Shown piece by piece: positions 42,002 to 50,700 of a DNA stretch of 64,000 nt. Under the pieces are notes generated by a model, which did not search any database, was not told the DNA's origin, and saw only the letters and a list, made by a program, of their open reading frames with translations. Source of the DNA: Kumtagia sp964244725. Its GTDB lineage: Bacteria; Pseudomonadota; Alphaproteobacteria; Rhizobiales; Rhizobiaceae. The stretch is from assembly GCA_964244725.1 (NCBI GenBank), contig CAXTJQ010000001.1, forward strand, positions 248,001 through 312,000, given 5' to 3'. Position 1 is the stretch's first letter; each line of letters begins with the position of its first letter. The position numbers and the translations under genes were made by a program.

Positions 42002-43369
42002 ATGGATCGATCACAACCTGAAATGGCCTCATCCCCCTCCCACCTCTTCTATCTCTCCAACCTCCGCCGGCCGGTGGTCGACCGCGCCGAGGGCATATAT
42101 CTGTGGACGCAGGACGGGCGGCGTTTCATCGATGCGTCGAGCGGGCCGGTGGCGGTCAACCTCGGCTATGGCAATCCCGTCGTGCTCGAGGCAATGCGCA
42201 GGCAGATGGAGCGTACGACCTTCGCCTATCGTCTGCATTTCGAAAACGAGCCCGCGGAAGAACTCGCGCGGACCATTGCTGGACGAATGCCGAATGGCCT
42301 CGACAAGATCTTCTTCGTTTCCGGCGGTTCGGAAGCCGTCGAAGCCTGCCTGAAACTCGCCCGGCAATGGGCTGTCGCCACCGGCCAGGCGAACCGCTGG
42401 AAGGTGATCGGCCGCATGCCGTCCTATCATGGCGGCACCTACGGCTCGATGGCGGTGACCGGCGACGGGCTGATCACCGACAATTTTGCCGACCAGACGC
42501 GGATGATGCCGCTTATTCCCGCGCCGACCGCCTATCGCGACCACGACAATCTTTCGATGGAACAGCGCGGCGTTCGCTACGCCGACATGCTGGAAGACAA
42601 GATTCTGGCCGAGGGCCCGGACTCGGTGTTGGCTTTCATCATGGAGCCGATCGGCGGCGCGGCGACGGCCGCGCTCGTCGCGCCCGACAGCTACTATGCC
42701 CGCATCCGCGACATCTGCGACCAGTACGGCATCCTGCTGATCCACGACGAGGTGATGAGCGGCGTGGCGCGCACCGGCAAATTCCTTGGCGGCGATCATT
42801 GGAATTGCAAGCCCGACATCGTCTCGCTGTCGAAGGGCATCGGCTCCGGCTACATGCCCCTCGGCGCGCTGTGCGCGTCCGAGCGCATCGTCCAGCCGAT
42901 CCTCGACATGGGCGGATTTTCGCATGGCCACACCTATGCCGGCAACCCGCTGGCCTGCGCGGCCGGCCTCGCCGTCATGGGCGAAATCGACCGGCTCGGC
43001 CTCGAAGCGAACGCCGCCAGGATGGGCGATCTGCTGATGGACGGCCTGCGCGAACTCGCCACCCGCTTCCTGTCGATCGGCGACGTGCGCGGCAAGGGCC
43101 TGCTGACGGCCTTCGAGCTCGTCGCCGACCGCGAGACCATGGTGCCGCTGCCGCGCGGCTGGAAGGCGCATCAGCGCATCCTCGACTTGGCTTACGAGCG
43201 CGGACTGATTCTGTACTCCCGCCGCGTCACAGGCGGCGTGCAGGGCGACAGCATCATCGTCGCGCCGCCGCTGATCGTGACCCGCGACCAAGTCGGCGAA
43301 ATCCTCTCGATCACGGCGCAAGTCCTGGAAATCGTCTCGCGCGATCTCGACCTGCCGGTCGCCGCCTGA
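42002..43369 (+). CDS. class III (omega) aminotransferase
   Basis: A 455-residue PLP enzyme. FVSGGSEAVEACLKLARQ, PSYHGGTYGSMAVTG, FIMEPIGGAAT, LIHDEVMSGVARTGKF and the PLP-Lys motif SLSKGIGSGYMPLGAL are all present. Group members act on terminal amines such as beta-alanine, putrescine, GABA or lysine derivatives. ATG 42002 follows AGGAAATTCG; GTG 41954 and ATG 42023 are alternatives. The stop overlaps the next gene (TGATG). Confidence 0.88.
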   Translation: MDRSQPEMASSPSHLFYLSNLRRPVVDRAEGIYLWTQDGRRFIDASSGPVAVNLGYGNPVVLEAMRRQMERTTFAYRLHFENEPAEELARTIAGRMPNGLDKIFFVSGGSEAVEACLKLARQWAVATGQANRWKVIGRMPSYHGGTYGSMAVTGDGLITDNFADQTRMMPLIPAPTAYRDHDNLSMEQRGVRYADMLEDKILAEGPDSVLAFIMEPIGGAATAALVAPDSYYARIRDICDQYGILLIHDEVMSGVARTGKFLGGDHWNCKPDIVSLSKGIGSGYMPLGALCASERIVQPILDMGGFSHGHTYAGNPLACAAGLAVMGEIDRLGLEANAARMGDLLMDGLRELATRFLSIGDVRGKGLLTAFELVADRETMVPLPRGWKAHQRILDLAYERGLILYSRRVTGGVQGDSIIVAPPLIVTRDQVGEILSITAQVLEIVSRDLDLPVAA

Positions 43370-44304
43370 TGGCGAGGCCGGCGCGAAAAGTCATCATCAC
43401 CTGCGCGGTGACCGGGTCGGTCCACACGCCCTCCATGTCGCCGCATCTGCCGGTGACGCCCGACCAGATCGCAGCCGAGGCGATCGCCGCCGCGCAAGCC
43501 GGCGCGTCGATCCTGCATCTGCACGCGCGCGACCCCAAGGACGGCCGCCCGAGCGCCGACCCGGCTGTCTTCATGCAGTTCCTGCCGCGCATCAGGCAGG
43601 CGACGGACGCCGTCATCAACATCTCGACCGGGGGTTCCTCGCTGATGAGCCTTGACGAACGCCTTGCAGCTTCGATCGCCGCGCAGCCCGAAATGTGCTC
43701 GCTCAACATGGGGTCGATGAATTTCGCGCTGTTCCCGATGCTGGACCGTCCTCGCGACTGGCTGCACGACTGGGAGCCTAAGCTGCTGGAAGCGACGCGC
43801 GGAACGATCTTCAGGAACACTTTCGCCGATATAGAGGATATCCTCATGCGGCTCGGTCGGGGTTTCGGCGCGCGCTTCGAATTCGAGTGCTACGATGTCG
43901 GCCACCTCTACACGCTGGCGCATTTCCGAGACCGGGGCCTGGTCGCGGCGCCGCTGTTTATCCAGTTCGTCCTCGGCATCCTCGGCGGCATCGGCGCCGA
44001 TCCCGACAATCTCGCCCACATGAAGCGCATCGCCGACAAGCTCTTCGGCGACGACTACCGCTTCTCGGTTCTCGCGGCCGGCCGCGCCCAGATACCGTTG
44101 ACTGCCATGGCGGCGGTGATGGGCGGCAACGTGCGGGTCGGGCTGGAGGACAGCCTCTATGATGGCGCGGGCCTCGCCAGATCGAACGCCGACCAGGTCC
44201 GCCGCATCCGCGCCGTCCTTGAAGCGCTGTCGCTGGAGGTCGCGACGCCAACCGAGGCGCGCGACATGCTGGCGCTCAAGGGCGGCGACAGGGTGGCGTT
44301 TTGA
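43369..44304 (+). CDS. beta-keto acid cleavage enzyme (BKACE / DUF849, 3-keto-5-aminohexanoate cleavage family)
   Basis: A 311-residue TIM-barrel of the Kce/BKACE family, which condenses a beta-keto acid with acetyl-CoA to give acetoacetate plus a new CoA ester. Signatures: KVIITCAVTGSVHTPSMSPHLPVTP, ASILHLHARDPKDGRPSADP (zinc ligands HxH), INISTGGSS, SLNMGSMNF, FECYDVGHL and MGGNVRVGLEDSLY. The substrate class is not fixed by these motifs. Overlaps on both sides (TGATG) couple it to the aminotransferase and the GNAT gene. Confidence 0.88.
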   Translation: MARPARKVIITCAVTGSVHTPSMSPHLPVTPDQIAAEAIAAAQAGASILHLHARDPKDGRPSADPAVFMQFLPRIRQATDAVINISTGGSSLMSLDERLAASIAAQPEMCSLNMGSMNFALFPMLDRPRDWLHDWEPKLLEATRGTIFRNTFADIEDILMRLGRGFGARFEFECYDVGHLYTLAHFRDRGLVAAPLFIQFVLGILGGIGADPDNLAHMKRIADKLFGDDYRFSVLAAGRAQIPLTAMAAVMGGNVRVGLEDSLYDGAGLARSNADQVRRIRAVLEALSLEVATPTEARDMLALKGGDRVAF

Positions 44305-44795
44305 TGGGCTCGGTCACCATCCGGCCGGCGCTGTCATCCGACATCCCGGCCCTTCATGCGGCGCTGCTGGCGCTCGCCGATCACATCGGCGGCCGGGAAT
44401 ATCTGACAAGCACGCCGGATGAACTCCTCCGCCACGGCTTTGGCGAAAATCCGGCGTTTTCCGCCGAAATTGCCGGGGTCGACGGGACTTTCGCCGGCAT
44501 GTGCATTCACTTCCCGATTTTTTCGACGTGGATGGGCATGCCTGGCGTCTTCGTGCAGGATCTCTACGTCGATCCCCAATTTCGCGGCCGCAAGGTCGGG
44601 GATGCATTGCTGCGCCACGTGGCTCGGGGGTCGCGCGACAGCGGCGGCGGCTATCTGCGGCTCTCGGTCGACGCTGACAATATGAGCGCCCAGGCCTTCT
44701 ACAATCGTCTCGGAATCCGCCATTCGGACTACGAGCAGATTCACAAGCTCACCGGCGGCGCGTTCCACGCCTTCTGCGATGGCAAACCAAATTGA
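44304..44795 (+). CDS. GNAT family N-acetyltransferase
   Basis: A 163-residue acetyl-CoA-dependent acetyltransferase: VTIRPALSSDIPALHAALLALADHIGG, then VFVQDLYVDPQFRGRKVGDALLRHVARGSRD (acetyl-CoA loop R-x-x-G-x-G/A variant) and LSVDADNMSAQAFYNRLGI. Its nearest neighbour is a deacetylase-like gene, so the pair may acetylate and deacetylate an amine intermediate. ATG 44304 overlaps the BKACE stop by one base. Confidence 0.85.
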   Translation: MGSVTIRPALSSDIPALHAALLALADHIGGREYLTSTPDELLRHGFGENPAFSAEIAGVDGTFAGMCIHFPIFSTWMGMPGVFVQDLYVDPQFRGRKVGDALLRHVARGSRDSGGGYLRLSVDADNMSAQAFYNRLGIRHSDYEQIHKLTGGAFHAFCDGKPN

Positions 44796-44808
44796 AGAAG
44801 GAGCGGCC

Positions 44809-45831
44809 ATGAAAGCGTTTTACGCGCAGGAGCAGAAGCGGCACGATCCCAAGGCGTTCCTATCGAGCGGCGCTTCCAGGCCCAACCCCGAGGTCCCCGA
44901 ACGCATCGAGCGGCTGCTTGCCGGCGCGGCCAAGGCCGGCTGCCCCATGAATCGGCCGGACGACTATGGCCTGGCGCCGATCGCCGCCGTGCATACGCCC
45001 GAATATCTTGAGTTCTTGGAAAACATCTTCGTCCGCTGGCAGCGCATCGAGGGCGCTTCGGCGGAAGTCGTTCCCAACATCCACCCGATCGCGCGCGATG
45101 GGACATACCCGGCCTCCGCTGTCGGGCAGGCCGGGTACCATATGGCCGACACCGCTTGTCCGATCTCGGCCGAGACCTTCGGCAGCGCCTGCTGGAGCGC
45201 CTGGTCGGCAGTGGCGGCGGCCGATGCGGTCATCGCCGGCGAACGCTCCTCTTATGCGCTTTGCCGGCCGCCCGGCCACCACGCCTTCGCCGATGTCGCC
45301 GGCGGCTTCTGCTTCATCAACAATTCCGCCGTCGCCGCGCAGCGCATGCGCGACGACGGCCGCCGCGTCGCCATCCTCGACGTCGACCTGCATCACGGCA
45401 ACGGCACGCAGGGCATCTTCTATGCCCATGCGGAGGTGCTGACCGTATCGCTCCATGCCGACCCGGCGCGCTTCTATCCGTTTTTCTGGGGCCACGCCGA
45501 CGAGCGCGGCGAGGGGCCAGGTCTCGGCTACAACCTCAATCTGCCGCTGCCGCGCAAATCCGGCGACAATGTCTTTCTGGAAGCACTGGAGGCCGCGTTC
45601 CGGCGCATCCGCGCCTTCGGGCCGGAGGCCTTGGTCGTGGCGCTCGGCCTCGACGCCTTCGAAGGCGACCCGTTCGGTGGATTGTGCGTCACAACGCCCG
45701 GCTTCGCGCGCATGGCGGAGGCTATCGCCGGACTAGCCCTGCCGACCGTCATCGTCCAGGAAGGCGGCTATCTCTGCGACGAACTCGGCGACAACCTCGC
45801 GGCGTTCCTGACCGGCTTCGGCGAGGGCTAG
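44809..45831 (+). CDS. histone deacetylase superfamily protein, acetylpolyamine amidohydrolase-like
   Basis: A 340-residue zinc deacetylase. The start KAFYAQEQKRHDPKAFLSSG is typical of bacterial acetylpolyamine amidohydrolases. Active-site strings: CRPPGHHAF (paired His), GGFCFINNSAVAA, DVDLHHGNGTQGIFY (Asp/His metal ligands), LGLDAFEGDPFGG (Asp) and VQEGGYLCDELG (the Tyr region). It removes acetyl groups from acetylated amines. AAGGAG precedes ATG 44809. Its stop codon shares the palindrome CTAG with the convergent caspase-like gene. Last gene of the coupled operon. Confidence 0.85.
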   Translation: MKAFYAQEQKRHDPKAFLSSGASRPNPEVPERIERLLAGAAKAGCPMNRPDDYGLAPIAAVHTPEYLEFLENIFVRWQRIEGASAEVVPNIHPIARDGTYPASAVGQAGYHMADTACPISAETFGSACWSAWSAVAAADAVIAGERSSYALCRPPGHHAFADVAGGFCFINNSAVAAQRMRDDGRRVAILDVDLHHGNGTQGIFYAHAEVLTVSLHADPARFYPFFWGHADERGEGPGLGYNLNLPLPRKSGDNVFLEALEAAFRRIRAFGPEALVVALGLDAFEGDPFGGLCVTTPGFARMAEAIAGLALPTVIVQEGGYLCDELGDNLAAFLTGFGEG

Positions 45832-47327
45832 AAGATTCCGCCGATGCCGATGCCCGCGCCGATGTCGGGCGGCGGGGCGGCCGGCCTGTTGCGCTTGGCG
45901 GCCTTGGCGTCCGATCCGCCGCCGGTCCGTCCCGCCTTTGACTTCTTGCTGCCCTTCTGGCCGTCGTCGCCGATCGTGGCGGTGCGCACCGGCTTGGCCG
46001 CGACCGGCTGCTTGCAGACCCGTCCGGCGCGCAGGAACAGGTCGCTAAGCACATCGACGTTCGGCTCGAGCACGGACTGGTCCTGCTTGGTGCGCCGGAG
46101 ATACTCGCCAAGCGCCTTCTTGGACCCCGAACCCCAGACCCCGTCGATCGGCGCGCGATAACAGCCGACTCGGGAAAGCTCGGTTTGCAGGCGATGGTTG
46201 AGCTGCAATCCTTCCGACTGCGCATCGCTGTCGCCGGCCTTGCCGAGCACCAGCAGCGATTGAAGCTCCGACGACACGCTCTTGCGCGCCCCGTTGAGCG
46301 ACTGGTCCGGCGACAGGCTGGCGACCTGCTGGCCGTCAGGCGGCGAGCCGACCGTCGCGCCGCCCGACGAAACTGCCACCGAGCGGAGGGTGTCGGGCAA
46401 TTGTTTGCCAAGCATCAGAACAGTGCTCTGCAGATCGCTGTCGGCCGAGGCGAGCTGCACCATCAGCTGCTCCTTCATGCTCGGCACTTCGAGGATCCGG
46501 TTCAGCGTCGCGCTGAGTTCCTGCGAATCGATGACCTGCTGCTCGGTGAAGTAGAACTGTTCGCGCAGGTTCGACTGGTCCCAAGGCGTCTGCTTGCCGA
46601 GCGTCAGCTTCTCGGTCTCGTTGCGCACACGGATCATCATGTCCGAAATGCTGAGCCCGGGGATCTCGACGCTTTGCAGCAGCGCCCTTGTGAACGGGCT
46701 GTTGTCGCCATTGCCGTCCACGGTCACGTTGCCGGGCTGGGTCGCGAAGGCGATGAAGCTGTTCTCGCCGACCTCGACCTGCGCCAGGCCGTTGCCCGCG
46801 CCGGGCGCACCGCGCGCCAGCGGGTTGTTGCGGCAAGCGTCGAGGAAGATGAAGGTCTGGCGGTCGCGGCTGGCGAAGCGGGCGATGACATCGTTGAGCT
46901 TGACGGCGCGCTCCGTCAGCTTCGCGACGCTGTCGGGATCGAGCGTATCGACCGGCAGAAGGTAGTTCTGTCCGTCGAATTGCAGGCCGTGGCCGGCGTA
47001 GAAGATGAAGACCGCGCTGTAGTTGGCGAGCTTTGGCTCGTAGCGGCGGAAAATCTCCTCGAACTGCGCCGAAGTCAGGTCGACGCCGGTCGCAACTTCG
47101 AAATTCAGCCGCTTCAGGCTGTCGGACAGCCTTTGCGCGTCGTTGGAGGCGTTGGCGAGGTCGTCATATCGTTCGCTCTGATAATGCGAATTGCCGATGA
47201 CGATCGCCAGGCGCCCGCGCGTATCCTGGTCGAGGTTCGGGTCCGTCGCCGCGAACGATGCGGACAGTCCCAGAAACGCCGATCCCATCACGGCCAGGAA
47301 GCCCGAAAACCATCTGAACATCGCCAT
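45828..47327 (-). CDS. exported caspase-family (peptidase C14) protein with peptidoglycan-binding-like module
   Basis: A 499-residue protein. N-terminal signal peptide (FRWFSGFLAVMGSAFLGLSASFAA). The caspase-like p20 domain covers about residues 35-250: GRLAIVIGNSHYQ, catalytic His in FIFYAGHGLQFDGQNYLLP, catalytic Cys in FIFLDACRNNPLA. A middle helical region follows. Near residues 395-430, LQTELSRVGCYRAPIDGVWGSGSKKALGEYLRR resembles a PG_binding_1 repeat. The tail is basic and low in complexity, ending GIGIGGIF. ATG 47327 has AAGGAACGG upstream. Bacterial orthocaspases are Arg/Lys-specific proteases; location in the periplasm and role here are inference. Confidence 0.82.
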   Translation of the reverse strand: MAMFRWFSGFLAVMGSAFLGLSASFAATDPNLDQDTRGRLAIVIGNSHYQSERYDDLANASNDAQRLSDSLKRLNFEVATGVDLTSAQFEEIFRRYEPKLANYSAVFIFYAGHGLQFDGQNYLLPVDTLDPDSVAKLTERAVKLNDVIARFASRDRQTFIFLDACRNNPLARGAPGAGNGLAQVEVGENSFIAFATQPGNVTVDGNGDNSPFTRALLQSVEIPGLSISDMMIRVRNETEKLTLGKQTPWDQSNLREQFYFTEQQVIDSQELSATLNRILEVPSMKEQLMVQLASADSDLQSTVLMLGKQLPDTLRSVAVSSGGATVGSPPDGQQVASLSPDQSLNGARKSVSSELQSLLVLGKAGDSDAQSEGLQLNHRLQTELSRVGCYRAPIDGVWGSGSKKALGEYLRRTKQDQSVLEPNVDVLSDLFLRAGRVCKQPVAAKPVRTATIGDDGQKGSKKSKAGRTGGGSDAKAAKRNRPAAPPPDIGAGIGIGGIF

Positions 47328-47730
47328 CGCACCGACCGTTCCTTGCGCGCCGCGCGGCGCATGAAGGGTATTCTTGCCCGAGCGACCAGACCGCGTCGCG
47401 ACGCAAGACCATATCGACGCAAATCCGTACATCAATATGGCCGAAAAGGATAGTTTCGACGCATGCCGCCTTGCGCCGGCGGGATGTCGAGGGCCGTGTT
47501 AACCGGTTGTTCACCATAATCGGCCGACAGTTCCGCCGGATCGCGCCGAAGCTTGGTTGAAATGTGTCAGCTAAAACACACTAAGGCGAGAATTTGACGC
47601 TCGCGGCCGAAAGCGTTGGCGATGCCACCGGCCATGGTTTACGCAAGCGAGATTGCCGGTTTCGATACTGGTTCACCGCGATTCTTGGGCGTCCTTTCGC
47701 GCCGGCGGGAAATAGAGGGTTGGGGGCTCA
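47328..47730. promoter_or_regulatory. 403-base divergent intergenic region (caspase-like / autotransporter)
   Basis: No gene that I can support. It must hold the promoters of the two divergent genes. A dyad TGTGT ... ACACA (47563-47567 and 47576-47580) lies about 150 bases before the autotransporter start in a locally AT-rich patch and could be a regulator site. A GAGGGTTGGGGG stretch just before 47731 is the probable ribosome site. Confidence 0.4.
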
Positions 47731-50700
47731 ATGATCAGCAGCAAGCGCGCAATGCAGCTGGCGGGCGTATCGGCACTGGCGCTGGTTGCCGTCGGTGTCG
47801 CGGACCCGACCTCGGCCTATGCCGCCTGCACGGCGACTTTGAATGCTGCGCCCGATTTCGTCGACGTTCAGTGCAAGGCCGCAACGGGTGATCCGAACTA
47901 CTATCTGTTCGGCACCAAGGTGCTTCAGCCCGCTGCAACTACGCCGGGTCCGCCCACCGTCGTTTATAATGGCGAGGGTGACGACATCATCGTCATTGAC
48001 GCGGGGACATTTACGAATGCTGCCGGTTCCGCGGTCATTCCGGTGGCCAGCACTTTTCCAGGCACTGAATTGGAGAGCCGGACTGCCGACATCCTGACCT
48101 ATGGCGGTGCGGATACCTTGACGCTTCGGGGGGGCAATATCCTCGGCGGCCTCCAGACGGGCGACGGTGACGACCAGGTGCTGTTTGATGTCCCGCTGGA
48201 TGGTGACAATCCCGAGACAATCAGCGGCGGTTTAGATCTCGGCGGTGGCGATGATGATCTGGAACTGAACGCTGGCTCGGTCGGTGCCGTTGTCGGCGGT
48301 GCGGGCGTTGACTTTGTGACCATCGACGGTGGGTCGGCCGACACGAATGTTTTCCTCGGCGCCGACGACGATGATTTCACCCTAAGCTCCGGCTCGGTCG
48401 GCGCTCAGCTTAGCGGCGATGCCGGTGCGGACAAAATTACCATCGAAGGCGGCTCGATCGGCAATGTTGTATCCGGCGACGACGGTGATGACACGATTAC
48501 GATGTACGGCGGGTCCGTGGCCGGAGGTGTCTATGGAGACGGTCCTTTCGCGGGCGTTGGGAACGACACAATCGATATCTCAGGCGGAACCGTTACCCTG
48601 GACGTCTTGGGTGACGGCAACGGGTTGGACGGCGACGATAAAATTGCAATCCGCGGCGCCGCGGGCATCGGCCGCGACGTGAGCGGCGATGGAGGCGACG
48701 ACAAGATCAGCCTCGCCGACAATGCGACGATTGGTGGCATCCTCGTCGGCGGCGACGGCGCCGACGAGATCGAGATCATCGGCGGCACGGTAGACGAGGT
48801 CTATGGCGACGCCGGGCTGACCGGCGCTGACGGCGATGACAAGATCACTATTTCCGGCGGGCAGGTCATCGGCAGCGTCTTTGCCGGCGGCGGCGGCGAC
48901 AAGGTCGCCATTTCGGGAACCGCGAATATTGGTGTGAGCACTGGCCAGGTCGATTCGGTCGGCCTCGAGAACGGCGACGACACCTTCACCATGACCGGCG
49001 GCGCGCTGGCCGGCGGCGTCAGCGGCGGCGCGGGCGTCGACACCTTCCTGCTTACGGGCGGCAAGATCGGCGATTTCGTCGCCGGCGGCGCCGGCAACGA
49101 CATCTTCGACATCAGCGGCGCTGTCAGTATCGTCAACCAGGTCACCGCCGAGGACGGCGACGATCGGGTCTCGATCAGCGGCGGCTCGGTCGGCGCGTTC
49201 GTCGACCTCGGCGCGGGCGACAACAAATTCACGATGACCGGAGGGACGGTCGTCCAATACGTGCTCGGCGGCGCCGGCATCGATACGATCTCCGTCGGCG
49301 GCGGCTTGATCGGTGATCCGGCGGGGGCCGGCGCCCAGGGCATCGTTGCCGGGGCCGGCGATGACCAGATCGCGGTCTCGGGCGGGACTGTTGCGGATAT
49401 CCTTGCCGAAGACGGCAACGATATGCTTGCCCTGTCGGGCGGCGCGGTGGACACGGTCGATTCCGGGATCGGAAACGACAGCATCGGGATCGGCGGGACG
49501 CTCATAGTCACCAACCAGGTCCAGGCCAGCGACGGCGACGACGACGTGACGGTAAGCGCCGGTTCGGTCGGGACATTCGTGGACCTCGGCTCGGGCGCCA
49601 ACAAGTACACGATGACGGGCGGCAGCGTCGGCCAATCGGTGCTTGGCGGTATCGGCGCCGACATCATTGCGATCGGTGGCGGCGCGATCGGTGGCGATGT
49701 CGCCGGCGGCGATGGCGATAATATTTTGACGGTCGGCGGCGGGACGATCGCCGGAAACGTGACGGCGGGCGCAGGCAACGACAACGTCGGTATTTCCGGC
49801 GCTGCCGACATCGGCGGCTTCCTGAACGCCGGCGCGGGGCTCGACACGGTGGTGATCGGGGGCGGCCGGATCGTTTCCTTTGTCGACCTGGGCGCCGGTA
49901 GTGACGCAGCGACCATCAGCAATGGCGTTGTCGGCGGATACATCTTCGGCAATTTGGGCGACGACGCCATCACCGTGTCCGGTGGAACGATCGGCGGCGA
50001 TGTCGATGGCGGTGGCGACAACGACACGATCGAGGTGACGAACGGCTCAATCGGCGGCTCGGTCAGCGGCGGCCTCGGCGTCGACAAGGCGACGATCGGC
50101 GGCGGGTCGGTCACCGGTTCGGTGACGAGCGAGACGATCATCATTTCCGGTGGCGCGATCGGCGGTGACGTAGCCGGCGGCACCGGCGGTCCGAACACGA
50201 CCACGATCAGCGGCGGCGCGATCGCCGGGAACGTCCTGCCCGGCGCTGGCGACGACACCGTCAGGATTTCCGGCGCCGCCGACATCGGCGGCTTCCTGAA
50301 CGCCGGCGCGGGGCTTGATACAGTGGTGATAGATGGCGGCCGCGTCGTATCCTTCGTCGATCTCGGGGATGGCGACGACGCCTTCAGCATGACCAATGGG
50401 CTGGTCGGCGGGAATGTCGGCGGCGGCGCCGGGGCCGACACGCTGGCGCTCTCCGGAGGGACGATCGGCGGCGCGTTCAACGGCGGCGACGGCGACGATT
50501 CGCTCACGGTCTCAGGCGGGACGGTCAATGGCAATGTCGACGGCGGCGCGGGCGCCGACAAGACCACGATCAGCGGCGGCGTGATCGCCGGCGGCGTTTC
50601 GAGTGAAACCGTCAGCCTGTTCGGCGGCACGATCGGCGGCGATATCACCGGCATTTCCGGCAACACGCTGACGATCCAGTCCGGGTCGCTCGACCTTCGC

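Noticed and set aside
45828..47327. Caspase-like gene as a phage-defence effector (CBASS/Avs-like)
   Set aside because: A clear signal peptide and a wall-binding-like module indicate export, and no sensor or nucleotide cyclase gene is near.
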